64,000 nt of DNA from an uncultured Pseudohongiella sp. (GCA_951812965.1 OX638341.1:1036438-1100437), one strand, 5' to 3'. Shown: positions 28,021 to 38,088, counted from the stretch's first letter. The notes: generated by a model from the sequence alone, not told the origin. Numbers and translations are program-made.

Positions 28021-28894
28021 CATGCCTTCGGCATTCTGGAGCGGCTGGATCGCCGTATTGACCCTGGTCTCCCTGGCCGGGGTGGCCTGGCTGGTGTGGA
28101 GCGTCTATTTCGGCCGCGACCGGGGCCATGAGCGGGAAGCTGGACCGGTCTGGGACGGAAATCTTGAAGAAGGCAAACAACCGGCGCCCATATGGTGGTT
28201 CTGGTTGCTGTTCGGCTCGCTGATCTTCTCGCTGGTATATCTTTTGCTCTTCCCGGGGCTGGGAAACTTTGCGGGATTGCTCGACTGGTCCCAGGGCAGC
28301 CGGTTAGCCGAGAGCCATGACGACTATGAAGCCAGATTTGCCGGGGTCAGGGCCGAAATCGCTGAAATGAGCCTGGCGGAGATCCAGAACGATAGCGGAC
28401 TGATGGCGGTGGCGGAACGCATCTTCCGCCGGGAATGCGCGGCCTGTCATGGGCCAGAGGGCCGGGGGCAGGCCAGCATGTTTCCCAATCTTCATGATAT
28501 CGATTGGCAGTGGGGCGGCGATGAGGAGCGGATTCGGCAATCCATCCGGGGCGGCCGCAACGCGGTCATGGTTGGTTGGGAAGCCGTATTGGGCGTCGAT
28601 GGTATCGAACAGGTGAGCGAATACGTACTAAGCCTGGCCGACGGAGTCGCCGCGAATCATCCAGGCAAGGCCATCTACGACCGGAACTGCGCAGTTTGCC
28701 ATGGCGCCGATGGCGCCGGCAATCCCTTGCTTGGCGCGTCGCGCCTTTCCGACCGTATCTGGCTTTACGGCGGTGATCCGGACAACATCCGCGCAACCCT
28801 GACCCAAGGGCGTTTCGGCATCATGCCTGCCTTCGACGAACAGCGGCTGGACGATACTCAATTGCAACTGATTCTGGCCTTGCTCGTACGCTAG
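28013..28894 (+). CDS. ccoP: cbb3-type cytochrome c oxidase subunit III, diheme
   Basis: A 293-aa diheme cytochrome c that receives electrons from soluble cytochromes. ATG 28013 is chosen; an upstream TTG frame overlaps ccoQ out of frame and is not credible. Two N-terminal membrane helices (about 10-33 and 61-80) are joined by DGNLEEGKQPAPIWWFWLLFG, a CcoP hallmark. Heme sites are CAACHG at about residue 144 and CAVCHG at about 226. Axial Met candidates are in NAVMVGW and GIMPAF. No ccoGHIS assembly genes follow; they must be elsewhere. Possible weak hairpin at 28902-28915 after the stop. Confidence 0.95.
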   Translation: MADMPSAFWSGWIAVLTLVSLAGVAWLVWSVYFGRDRGHEREAGPVWDGNLEEGKQPAPIWWFWLLFGSLIFSLVYLLLFPGLGNFAGLLDWSQGSRLAESHDDYEARFAGVRAEIAEMSLAEIQNDSGLMAVAERIFRRECAACHGPEGRGQASMFPNLHDIDWQWGGDEERIRQSIRGGRNAVMVGWEAVLGVDGIEQVSEYVLSLADGVAANHPGKAIYDRNCAVCHGADGAGNPLLGASRLSDRIWLYGGDPDNIRATLTQGRFGIMPAFDEQRLDDTQLQLILALLVR

Positions 28895-28970
28895 GTCGCC
28901 GTTGCCAGACGGCAAGTTTATCTCACCCGGTTTGCCGGCGGCTGCGCAAAAAAAATGAATCGGAAGATAG

Positions 28971-29024
28971 TTGACAAGGCTGTCCATCTGACATATAAGA
29001 TAAATGACAACGTTATCATTTATC
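28971..29024 (+). promoter_or_regulatory. Sigma-70 promoter with two LacI-type operators
   Basis: TTGACA (28971-28976), a 17-bp spacer and TATAAG (28994-28999) form a near-consensus promoter. A 26-bp palindrome at 28999-29024 centres on TGACAACGTTATCA (29005-29018), with twelve of thirteen pairs matching and CG at the centre. It lies where transcription would start. A second, poorer site TGACAAGGCTGTCC overlaps the -35, like the operator at 20231-20244. Expect strong transcription of the TonB receptor when the repressor is released. Confidence 0.8.
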
Positions 29025-29106
29025 TCACCAAAGCAGTGAGATAATGAAAATCACTACCCGCGCCGCGCCGTCAGGCCAAAGCCCGGGGGTGGAGGAGAGA
29101 ATCAAG

Positions 29107-32076
29107 ATGGCTGTCAGGTCTTATTCGAAATCACCGCTGGCTGCGGCGGTATCGCTCGCGTTGGTTGGCGGAGCGGCATACGGACAACAGGCGGAACCGG
29201 GAGCGCAAGGGATCGAGGAGATCGTGGTGACCGGCATCCGTCAGAGCTTGCGGGCATCGATGGACCTGAAGCGGAACACCGATGGCGTCGTTGACGCGAT
29301 CACCGCCGAAGACATCGGCGACTTCCCCGACAGCAACCTCGCCGAATCCCTGCAGCGGATCACCGGCGTTTCCATCGACCGTGAACGCGGCGAGGGCAAG
29401 AGCGTTACCGTTCGCGGGTTCGGCCCGAGTTTCAATCTCGTGCTGTTGAACGGCCGGCAGATGCCGACCGCCACCGGCGGCAACGCCCCCTCCGACCGCT
29501 CGTTCGATTTCGGCAATCTCGCCTCTGAAGGCATTTCCGCGGTGGAAGTCTACAAGAGCGGCCAGGCCGACGTGCCCACGGGCGGCATCGGCTCCACCAT
29601 GAACATCCGCACTACCCGCCCGCTCGAATCGCCGGGAATGAACTTCACCGCGGCGGCGAGCGGCCTGCACGACACCTCCACCGAAATGGGCGACAGCTTC
29701 ACGCCGGAAGTCTCGGCGCTGTTTTCCAACACTTTCGCCGACGACACCATCGGCATTGCCTTGAGCGCCGTGCGCCAGGAGCGCAACAACGGCGCCAACA
29801 CCGCCAGCGTCGGCGGTTGGCGCACCTTCCCGGGCGAGACCGACAACTGCTGGTGCGGCATCGGCCCCTCCGAATGGGGCGGCATTCCACCGCACACCGA
29901 TCCGAACCAGCAAAACCGCCCCGGCGAAGGCGACCTGTACTCGGTGCCCCAGAACATCGGCTACGAACTGGCCGAGTACGATCGATCACGAACCAACGGC
30001 CAGCTTACATTGCAAATGCGCCCACGGGACGACTTCCAGGCCACGCTCGACTACACCTACTCCGAAGTCGAACTCAGCCGGACTTTCAGCAACCTTTCGG
30101 CCTGGTTCAATTTCGGCGGCCAGCAAACGCTGTGGACCGACGGCCCACAGGCCAGCCCGCTGATCTACACTGAAAACCTGCCGAATTCGGACTACGCCAT
30201 GGCCGGCGGCGAAGACGCCTGGCGCACGAAGAACGGCTCGACCGGCCTGAACCTTCTTTGGGACGTGTCCGACCAACTGACGCTCGAATTCGATTATCAC
30301 GACTCAAACGCCCGGCGCGAGCCGAACAGCCCGTGGGGCAACGCCGCCCAGCTCGCGGTTTCGGCGTTCACCCGCGACCGAACCACCGGCTATTTCGGCA
30401 ACGACCTGCCGATTCTCGAACTCGGCCTGAACGACCCGCTTTCGCCCGACGACATGATCGTGACCGGCAGCGTTTTCGCAGCCGATTCCGCCCGCATGGA
30501 CATCGATCAGACGACGGCCCGGGGCACCTACGAATTCGATCTCGACTTCATCGAGAGCATCGACTTCGGCATCCAACTCACCGAAACGAACAACCGTTCG
30601 GCGGGTGCCGTCGTGCAGCGCGACGCCTGGGGCGGCGTGACCCAGCCCGGCGCCATCGCCGACCTGATGCAGCCCGCCAACGCGGCCGACGCTTTCTCCA
30701 ACATCCCCGGCGGCGGCGACGTGCGCCGGCAAACCGATTTCTTCCGCTTCGACATGTCCGAACTGATCGCCCAAACCGAGCAATTGCTGGCCTCGGGCGA
30801 GGCATCGCCGTTCGGGGCGCCCCACAGCGGCGACTGCGCCTCGGATCTCTGCGCGTCGAGCAATTACAATTCCGACCGGCGCACCCAGGAAGAATCGCTC
30901 GCGGCCTACTTCCAGCTCAACGCCGCGACCGAGATCGGCGATGTACCCCTCGACATCCGCTTCGGCCTGCGTTACGAGACGACCGATGTGGACTCCCAGG
31001 CGCTCTCGCCCGCTTTCATCGGCATCAATTGGGTTGCCGGAAACGAGTTGTCGGCGGTCCAGGGCGATCCGGACTTCACCTCGCTGCAAGGCGAATACGG
31101 CATGGTGCTGCCGAACCTCGACCTCAAATTCGACCTGACCGAGGATCTGGTCGCCCGCGCATCGATCAGCAAAACCTTGACGCGGCCGAACTACGGCGAC
31201 ATCCAGGGTGGCCAGACGATCAACCAGTTGCTGCGCATCGACGGCGGCACGGGCAATCGCGGCAATCCGAACCTGCTGCCCTTCGAATCGCTGAACCGCG
31301 ACGTATCGTTGGAGTGGTACTACAATGAAGACAGCTACGCGGCGGTCGGCTACTTCCTCAAGGACGTTGAGAACTTCATCGGCGTTTCCTCGGTAATCGA
31401 GGAAACTTTCGGTCTGCCGCATCCCACGCTCGGCCCCCTCGGCCAGGAAGCGCGCGCGGCCACGGGCAGTTCCGACGGCGGCGCCTTGTACACCTGGATT
31501 CTCGAGAACCGGCCGGACGCGCAAGGAGTCAACGCCGAGACCGGCGTGATCAGCGGCGTAGCCGGACGCGACCCAGCCGCGCCGTTCAATCTCACCATCC
31601 CAGTGAACATCGAACAGGCGCAGATGGAAGGCTGGGAGCTTGTCGTACAGCACAATTTCGGCGAAACCGGATTCGGCGTGATCGCCAACGCCACCATCGT
31701 CGACGCGGACGTGGGCTACGACAATTTCAGCCTCGCCCAACAATTCGTGCTGACCGGTCTGAGCGATTCGGCGAACTTCATCGCCTTTTACGACCAGAAC
31801 GACTTCAGCGTGCGGGTGGCGTACAACTGGCGCGACGATTTCCTGGCCGGCACCGGCCAGAATAACGTTGGCGCCGGGCCACCCACCCATGTCGCGGCTT
31901 ATCAGCAGATAGACGTGAGCGCGAGTTGGTGGTTCAACGAAAACATGCAAGTGTTCGTCGACATCCTGAACCTGACCGATGAAACTACGCACGTCTACGG
32001 CCGCGACCCGATGCAAACGCTGTTCGCGGCCCAATCCGGCCCGCGCTACAACATCGGCTTCCGCTACAAGCTGTAA
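29107..32076 (+). CDS. TonB-dependent outer-membrane receptor
   Basis: A 989-aa receptor from ATG 29107, which follows GGAGGAGAG; an upstream ATG at 29044 would bury the signal peptide. Signal peptide residues 1-27 (SPLAAAVSLALVGGAAYG). A TonB-box-like EEIVVTG lies at 37-43. The plug domain (about 45-170) has AEDIGDFPDSNLAESLQRITGVSIDR and VTVRGFGPSFNLVLLNGRQM. The beta-barrel ends in YNIGFRYKL, with the usual terminal aromatic pattern. This long form is common for carbohydrate uptake receptors of marine gammaproteobacteria and Caulobacter relatives. It heads a halogenase-SapC-cupin gene run under LacI-type control. Substrate is inferred to be an oligosaccharide. Confidence 0.93.
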   Translation: MAVRSYSKSPLAAAVSLALVGGAAYGQQAEPGAQGIEEIVVTGIRQSLRASMDLKRNTDGVVDAITAEDIGDFPDSNLAESLQRITGVSIDRERGEGKSVTVRGFGPSFNLVLLNGRQMPTATGGNAPSDRSFDFGNLASEGISAVEVYKSGQADVPTGGIGSTMNIRTTRPLESPGMNFTAAASGLHDTSTEMGDSFTPEVSALFSNTFADDTIGIALSAVRQERNNGANTASVGGWRTFPGETDNCWCGIGPSEWGGIPPHTDPNQQNRPGEGDLYSVPQNIGYELAEYDRSRTNGQLTLQMRPRDDFQATLDYTYSEVELSRTFSNLSAWFNFGGQQTLWTDGPQASPLIYTENLPNSDYAMAGGEDAWRTKNGSTGLNLLWDVSDQLTLEFDYHDSNARREPNSPWGNAAQLAVSAFTRDRTTGYFGNDLPILELGLNDPLSPDDMIVTGSVFAADSARMDIDQTTARGTYEFDLDFIESIDFGIQLTETNNRSAGAVVQRDAWGGVTQPGAIADLMQPANAADAFSNIPGGGDVRRQTDFFRFDMSELIAQTEQLLASGEASPFGAPHSGDCASDLCASSNYNSDRRTQEESLAAYFQLNAATEIGDVPLDIRFGLRYETTDVDSQALSPAFIGINWVAGNELSAVQGDPDFTSLQGEYGMVLPNLDLKFDLTEDLVARASISKTLTRPNYGDIQGGQTINQLLRIDGGTGNRGNPNLLPFESLNRDVSLEWYYNEDSYAAVGYFLKDVENFIGVSSVIEETFGLPHPTLGPLGQEARAATGSSDGGALYTWILENRPDAQGVNAETGVISGVAGRDPAAPFNLTIPVNIEQAQMEGWELVVQHNFGETGFGVIANATIVDADVGYDNFSLAQQFVLTGLSDSANFIAFYDQNDFSVRVAYNWRDDFLAGTGQNNVGAGPPTHVAAYQQIDVSASWWFNENMQVFVDILNLTDETTHVYGRDPMQTLFAAQSGPRYNIGFRYKL

Positions 32077-32085
32077 ACCGAATCG

Positions 32086-32115
32086 AGAGAGGCCGCCTTC
32101 CGGAGCGGCCTCTCT
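32086..32115 (+). terminator. Stem-loop after the TonB receptor gene
   Basis: A perfect 11-bp stem, AGAGAGGCCGC with its complement at 32105-32115, closes an 8-base loop. The following bases (TGGTATC) are not a T-run. It may partly terminate or stabilise the receptor mRNA 3' end, giving higher receptor than halogenase expression. Confidence 0.55.
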
Positions 32116-32243
32116 TGGTATCATCCCCCCGAAATGAAACGCCCAAGACGAGGGTGGGCCGAAGGCGGGCGCTTGCGAAGCGGCGGCTTCGTGTCCGGCC
32201 CATCCGGCGACGTGCCGTGTTCCGCGGCTCGAACGGGGAATCG

Positions 32244-33803
32244 ATGAATCGACCCATCCGAAAAATCGTAATCGTCGGTGGCGGCGCGGCCGGCTGGATT
32301 ACCGCCTGCGTGGTGGCCGCCGAATCGGGCAAACGCGGCGAGGGCGCGGTCGAAGTCGTTCTAATCGAATCCCCCGACATCCCCATTATCGGCGTAGGCG
32401 AAGGCACCTGGCCTTCGATGCGCATGACGCTCAAGCGGATCGGCCTCGCCGAAGACGATCTCATTCGCGAATGCGCCGCGAGCTTCAAGCAGGGCACGCG
32501 CTTTCGCGGCTGGTCGGGCCTTCCGCAAACCCCGGAATACATCCACCCTTTCAGCCTGCCGCTGGAGTACTCCGATCTGAACCCCGCGAAGTACTGGCTC
32601 GCCCACGGCGCCGCCGCCGCCTTCGCCGATCTCGTCACCCCCCAGGCGCGCGTGATCGAACTCGGTCTCGCACCGAAGCAGGCGGGCGCGCCGGAATACG
32701 CTTTCACCGTCAACTACGGCTATCACTTCGACGCCGGCGCATTCGCCGGACTGCTGCACCGGCACGCGGTGGACAAGCTCGGCGTGGGATACATCGCCGG
32801 CAATGTCCAAGGCATCGAGCCGGATGCCGACGGAGACATCGCCGCGCTCGCGCTCGACACCGGCGAGCGCGTGACGGGCGATCTTTTCGTCGATTGCACC
32901 GGGCAAAAAGCACTGCTGATCGGCGCCCACTATGGGAGCCCGTTCGTCTCGGTGAAGGATGTGTTGTTCAACGACAGGGCCATCGCCGTTCAGGTTCCCC
33001 ACGCCGAACCCGATTCCCCGATCACTCCCGTGACCTTGTCGACGGCCCAGCCCCACGGTTGGATTTGGGACATAGGGCTCAGCAGCCGCCGCGGTATCGG
33101 CTATGTCCATTCGAGCGCCCACGCCGATGAGGAAACCGCCTTCGAGGCGCTGAAGGCATACGTGGCGGAGACTTCGCCGGGCGTTGACCCAACCGGTCTC
33201 GGCTACCGGACCATCCCCTTCGAGCCGGGTTGCCGCGAACGGTTCTGGGTGCGGAATTGCGTCGCCGTCGGGCTTTCGGCCGGCTTCGTCGAACCGCTCG
33301 AAGCCTCGGCCCTCGTGCTGATCGAGCAATCCGCGGCCTTCCTCGGCGAGCAATTCCCGCGCGACCGGGAGATCATGGATGTCGTCGCCCGGCGGTTCAA
33401 CGAAAAGATGCGCTACCATTGGCTGCGAATCGTCGAGTTTCTCAAATTGCACTACGCGCTCGGCGAACGCGGGGACAGCGACTACTGGAAGGAGAACCGG
33501 TCGCGGGAAACTTGGCCAGACAGCTTGCGCGAGAAATTGATGCTTTGGCAACAACAACCGCCCTGGCACGACGACGCGCCACGGCTCGACGAGTTGTTTC
33601 CGTCCGCGAGCTATCAATACGTGCTCTACGGAATGGGATTCAGACCGCGCCACGCCGCGACGGGCGAAGCCGGGGATGAACAAATGCGCAAGCGGGCGGA
33701 CGAAGTTTTTCACGGCGTACAGATGAAAGCCCAACAAATGGCGCGCCTGTTGCCGAATACGAGAGAACTGGTCAGCGCAATCAACAACCGGAACGCTACC
33801 TGA
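32244..33803 (+). CDS. Tryptophan halogenase-like flavoprotein (divergent)
   Basis: A 519-aa FAD protein of the tryptophan halogenase family from ATG 32244. The FAD motif VGGGAAGW is at 11-18 and GEGTWPSM at 53-60. The catalytic Lys equivalent is in ASFKQGTRF (K82). The family WxWxIP motif reads WIWDIG at 273-278, replacing Pro with Gly. The usual PLESTS reads PLEASA near 351-356, keeping the Glu. It may be a flavin-dependent oxidase or halogenase of an unknown substrate and is probably not a classical tryptophan halogenase. It follows the TonB receptor and is 5 bp from the SapC gene. Confidence 0.85.
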   Translation: MNRPIRKIVIVGGGAAGWITACVVAAESGKRGEGAVEVVLIESPDIPIIGVGEGTWPSMRMTLKRIGLAEDDLIRECAASFKQGTRFRGWSGLPQTPEYIHPFSLPLEYSDLNPAKYWLAHGAAAAFADLVTPQARVIELGLAPKQAGAPEYAFTVNYGYHFDAGAFAGLLHRHAVDKLGVGYIAGNVQGIEPDADGDIAALALDTGERVTGDLFVDCTGQKALLIGAHYGSPFVSVKDVLFNDRAIAVQVPHAEPDSPITPVTLSTAQPHGWIWDIGLSSRRGIGYVHSSAHADEETAFEALKAYVAETSPGVDPTGLGYRTIPFEPGCRERFWVRNCVAVGLSAGFVEPLEASALVLIEQSAAFLGEQFPRDREIMDVVARRFNEKMRYHWLRIVEFLKLHYALGERGDSDYWKENRSRETWPDSLREKLMLWQQQPPWHDDAPRLDELFPSASYQYVLYGMGFRPRHAATGEAGDEQMRKRADEVFHGVQMKAQQMARLLPNTRELVSAINNRNAT

Positions 33804-33808
33804 AAACC

Positions 33809-34558
33809 ATGCCTAACTACGCGCTGCTGAACAACGTCAACCACGCGGAGGTCAAGATCATTACCGACCGCGCCGACCGCTATGGCGACAACGTCATGCG
33901 GACGCTGGTGTTTCCATTCGAATTCCGCAACGCGCAGGCCTTTTATCCCATCCTGTTCCAGCGGGACGACGAGGACAACTACTCGCCCGTCGCACTGTTC
34001 GGTTTCCAGGAGCGGGAAAACCTGTTCCTCGACGAATCCGGCTGGCAGGCGCCCTATATCCCCGCCATGGTGCGGCGCGAGCCGTTTCTGATCGGCTATC
34101 AGGAATCCACGCGCGAGGGCGAACCGCAGCGCACGCGGGTACTGTCGATCGACATGGACCATCCCCGCGTCAGCACCGAGCGCGGCGAGCCGCTGTTCCA
34201 GCCCCTCGGCGGCCGCACGCCCTTTCTCGAAAATGCCGCCGATTTGCTCGAATCGATTTATCTCGGCATCGAACACAGCAAGACTTTCGTCGCCGCGATG
34301 CAAAGACACGATCTGCTCGAATCGATGACGTTGGAAATCGAATTGAAAGACGGCTCGCGCAACCAGTTGATCGGCTTTCATTGCCTGAACGAGGAAAAAG
34401 TTCAGGGATTGTCTCCGGAGGCTCTCGGCGAACTGAACGCCAACGGTTTTCTCATGCCGATGTTCATGGTGATCGCATCCATGGGTAATTTGCAGGCGCT
34501 GGCCGAACGCAAGAACGCAAGACTGCGAGCCGGCGGCGAAGGTGCGCCCGATGGCTGA
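33809..34558 (+). CDS. SapC family protein
   Basis: A 249-aa soluble protein matching the SapC family by its N-terminal NYALLNNVNHAEVKI, FPFEFRNAQAFYPILF, LFGFQERENLFLDESGWQAPYIPAMVRREPF and C-terminal NANGFLMPMFMVIASMGNLQALAERKN. No signal peptide or membrane span is seen, so despite the name it is not the SapC permease of peptide transport. These proteins occur beside TonB receptors and halogenase-like proteins in glycan-use loci; the biochemical role is unknown. The coding end overlaps the next gene by 8 bp, implying coupled translation. Confidence 0.85.
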   Translation: MPNYALLNNVNHAEVKIITDRADRYGDNVMRTLVFPFEFRNAQAFYPILFQRDDEDNYSPVALFGFQERENLFLDESGWQAPYIPAMVRREPFLIGYQESTREGEPQRTRVLSIDMDHPRVSTERGEPLFQPLGGRTPFLENAADLLESIYLGIEHSKTFVAAMQRHDLLESMTLEIELKDGSRNQLIGFHCLNEEKVQGLSPEALGELNANGFLMPMFMVIASMGNLQALAERKNARLRAGGEGAPDG

Positions 34559-35558
34559 ACCGGCGCCTGTCCAAAGTCTCGATTGCGCCGCCGGTTCGAT
34601 TCCGCGGCAAGTGTTCGAATCGACCGAACCCGTATTGCTGCGGGGGCTCGTGAGCGGCTGGCCCGCGGTTGCGGGCTGCGGCGGCTCGATTCCCGACGCC
34701 GCCGGTTATCTCTCGCAATTCTGGCGCGAAGAACCGGTCACGGTGTATGCGGGAGACTCCTCGATCGAAGGCAGATTTTTCTACAACGAGGATTTCACTG
34801 GCTTCAATTTCATCGCCGGCAAGGCGACCCTGCCGCAGGTCTTCGCCAAACTCGCCGAACCCGAGCGCGAAGAGCGCCTGACGACCCTGTATATAGGCTC
34901 GACTCCCATAGACAAGTGGATGCCGGGTTTCCGAACGCAAAACGACGTGCAACTGCCCACGGACGATGCGCTTGCGAGTTTCTGGCTCGGCAACCGGACC
35001 CGGGTCTCGGCGCATTACGATTTCCCCGACAATGTCGCCTGCGTGGTGGCGGGGGAGCGGCGCTTCACGCTGTTTCCGCCGGAACAGATCGGCAATCTGT
35101 ATGTCGGCCCCATCGACAAGACGCCTTCCGGCCAGGCGATCAGCCTGGTCGACCTGAAAAATCCCGATTTCGAGCGCTTCCCGAAGTTCGCCGAAGCCAT
35201 CAAGCACGCGCGTACCGCCTTGCTTGCGCCAGGCGATGCCATCTTCATTCCAAGCATGTGGTGGCACCACGTCGAGTCGAGGGAACCGTTCAACATGCTG
35301 ATCAACTACTGGTGGTGCAATTCGCCGAGTTTCATGGGCTCGCCCACCAATGCCCTCATGCATGCGATCCTGGCCTTGCGCGACCTGCCTCCGCGGCAGC
35401 GCGAACTCTGGCAGGGCGTATTCGATCATTACGTTTTCAGCGCCGATGAGTCAGTGTATGAGCACATACCTGAGCCAGGCAGGGGTTGTCTTGCGCCGCT
35501 TGACGAAACGAAAGCGAAACAGTTGCACGCCGATTTGCTGAACAGGTTGAAGATGTAG
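34551..35558 (+). CDS. Cupin-like (JmjC/cupin_8) protein, putative Fe(II) oxygenase
   Basis: A 335-aa protein with the JmjC-like cupin fold. Iron-ligand residues are in RVSAHYDFPDNVACVVAGERRFTLFPPEQ (His and Asp of HxD, about residues 155-158) and in SMWWHHVES (distal His, about 237). LLRGLVSGWPA near the N-terminus and the post-motif PPEQIGNLYVGPID are typical of cupin_8 proteins. Family members use Fe(II) and 2-oxoglutarate to hydroxylate proteins or small molecules. Here it sits between SapC and a second halogenase-like gene, implying a joint modification step. ATG 34551 lies within the SapC end. Confidence 0.85.
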   Translation: MAEPAPVQSLDCAAGSIPRQVFESTEPVLLRGLVSGWPAVAGCGGSIPDAAGYLSQFWREEPVTVYAGDSSIEGRFFYNEDFTGFNFIAGKATLPQVFAKLAEPEREERLTTLYIGSTPIDKWMPGFRTQNDVQLPTDDALASFWLGNRTRVSAHYDFPDNVACVVAGERRFTLFPPEQIGNLYVGPIDKTPSGQAISLVDLKNPDFERFPKFAEAIKHARTALLAPGDAIFIPSMWWHHVESREPFNMLINYWWCNSPSFMGSPTNALMHAILALRDLPPRQRELWQGVFDHYVFSADESVYEHIPEPGRGCLAPLDETKAKQLHADLLNRLKM

Positions 35559-35597
35559 GGCGTTTCATGAGCGCTGCCGTATCCGGAGAGAGAACTC

Positions 35598-37091
35598 ATG
35601 CAAAACCGCAAGATTCACAAGGTCGTCATCGCCGGCGGCGGCACCGCCGGCTGGATGGCCGCCGCGGCCTTGTCGCGGCTGATCGGCAAGACCATCAGCA
35701 TTACCCTGGTGGAATCGGAGGAAATCGGCACCGTCGGCGTCGGCGAAGCTACGATCCCGACTCTCATCACCTTTCACGACCTGATCAAGGTCAAGGAACA
35801 GGATTTTCTGCGAGCGACCCAGGGCACTTTCAAACTCGGCATCAAGTTCGAAAGCTGGCGCGACGTCAACGAGGACTACATCCACTCTTTCGGCTGGACC
35901 GGCAAGGACAGTTGGGCCGCGGGATTCCAGCATTTCTGGCTGAAAGGCCTGCAGATGGGCATCAGCCGCGAATTCGGCGAGTATTGCAACGAATGGGCCG
36001 CAGCGGTGCAGAACAAATTCGCGGTGATGCCGAGCAAGGGCCTGAATTACGCCTACCACATCGACGCCTCGCTCTACGCGAAATTTCTGCGCGGCATGGC
36101 CGAGGAATACGGAACCGTGCGGAAGGAAGGCAAGATTGAATTCGTCGAACAGGACCCGGACAGCGGCTATATCACGGCGATTCGTCTGCAATCGGGACAG
36201 GTGATCGAAGGCGATCTGTTCATCGATTGCACGGGCTTTCGCGGCCTGCTGATCGAACAGACGCTCAACGCCGGTTACAACGACTGGAAGCACTGGCTGC
36301 CCTGCGACAGCGCCGTCGCCCTGCAGACCGAATCGGTCGAAGAGCCTATCCCCTATACCCGCTCGATCGCCCGCGAAGCCGGCTGGCAATGGCGCATCCC
36401 CTTGCAGCACCGGGTCGGCAATGGCGTGGTTTTCAGCAGCCGGCACTGGAGCCCGGACGAGGCGATTCAGAAGCTGCTGGAAAACGTCGAAGGCAAGGTG
36501 CTCACCGAACCCAGGGTAATTCGCTTCAACGCCGGCCAGCGGCGCAGGCACTGGTACAAGAACTGCGTAGCCATGGGCCTGTCTTCAGGCTTCATCGAGC
36601 CGCTCGAATCCACCAGCATCCATCTGATCCAGCGCTCGATCATCCGCCTGATGCAGATGTTCCCCTACGACGGCATCCGCCAGCCCGATGTGGAGGAGTT
36701 CAACAACCAGATGAAATTCGAAATCGACAACGTGCGCGATTTCATCATCCTGCATTACCACGTCACCAATCGCACCGACACCCGTTTCTGGCGCCAATGC
36801 CGCACCATGGACATCCCCGATTCGCTGAAACATCGCATTGAGTTGTTCAAGCAGGCGGGCCGCGTATTCAAGATTCCGACCGAATTGTTCGGCGAGAACT
36901 CGTGGATCCAGGTGATGCTCGGCCAGGGCCTCCTGCCGGAGCAATACCACCCGATCGTCAACATGATGAGCGAGGAGGAATTGAAACGGTTCCTGACGGG
37001 AATCCACGCTCAAGTCAGAAAACTGGTCGACCAGCTTCCTTCGCATCAGCGCTTCATCGACCACTACTGCAAGGCACAAGCCGCCAGTTAA
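35598..37091 (+). CDS. Tryptophan halogenase-like flavoprotein (canonical motifs)
   Basis: A 497-aa family member with intact signatures. FAD motif AGGGTAGW at 12-19; VGEATIPTL at 48-56; catalytic Lys at residue 79 in GTFKLGIKF, the same number as in characterised tryptophan halogenases; WQWRIP at 263-268; and SSGFIEPLESTSIHLIQRS at about 329-347. These features support flavin-dependent halogenation or a related hypohalite or peroxide chemistry. No dedicated flavin reductase gene is adjacent. It begins 39 bp after the cupin gene and ends the operon. It is clearly diverged from the first copy, so this is an old duplication. Confidence 0.9.
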   Translation: MQNRKIHKVVIAGGGTAGWMAAAALSRLIGKTISITLVESEEIGTVGVGEATIPTLITFHDLIKVKEQDFLRATQGTFKLGIKFESWRDVNEDYIHSFGWTGKDSWAAGFQHFWLKGLQMGISREFGEYCNEWAAAVQNKFAVMPSKGLNYAYHIDASLYAKFLRGMAEEYGTVRKEGKIEFVEQDPDSGYITAIRLQSGQVIEGDLFIDCTGFRGLLIEQTLNAGYNDWKHWLPCDSAVALQTESVEEPIPYTRSIAREAGWQWRIPLQHRVGNGVVFSSRHWSPDEAIQKLLENVEGKVLTEPRVIRFNAGQRRRHWYKNCVAMGLSSGFIEPLESTSIHLIQRSIIRLMQMFPYDGIRQPDVEEFNNQMKFEIDNVRDFIILHYHVTNRTDTRFWRQCRTMDIPDSLKHRIELFKQAGRVFKIPTELFGENSWIQVMLGQGLLPEQYHPIVNMMSEEELKRFLTGIHAQVRKLVDQLPSHQRFIDHYCKAQAAS

Positions 37092-37103
37092 GAGAGGGAC
37101 CTT

Positions 37104-37141
37104 GTCATTCTGCGCGAAGCGAAGCGTAGACGCGGAATCTC
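37104..37141. repeat. Dispersed GTCATTCTGCGC-type repeat
   Basis: Begins GTCATTCTGCGCGAAGCGAA and ends GACGCGGAATCTC. A related copy lies at 54435. Resembles widespread short intergenic repeats in proteobacteria; it sits between convergent genes. Confidence 0.7.
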
Positions 37142-37154
37142 ATGCCAAAGTCTC

Positions 37155-37982
<828 letters not shown>

Positions 37983-38088
37983 ATTGATTCCTTACAGTCG
38001 GTTGCTTTTCACATCCCCTCGGGTATGCTGTGCCCGGCATTGGAAGCAGGCCGCTTTCGGGCGGCGGATTGGTTTGGAAAGGTCACGC

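Noticed and set aside
28902..28915. Terminator after ccoP
   Set aside because: Only a 5-bp stem followed by a weak T stretch; not enough to call as a feature.
30304..32124. 606-aa reverse-strand frame opposite the TonB receptor gene
   Set aside because: Composition (Val/Glu/Arg/His-rich without domains) is that of a GC-rich antisense shadow; the forward gene has clear plug and barrel features.
32244..37091. Two halogenase genes as an assembly duplication
   Set aside because: The proteins differ widely, including in active-site motifs, and flank distinct genes.
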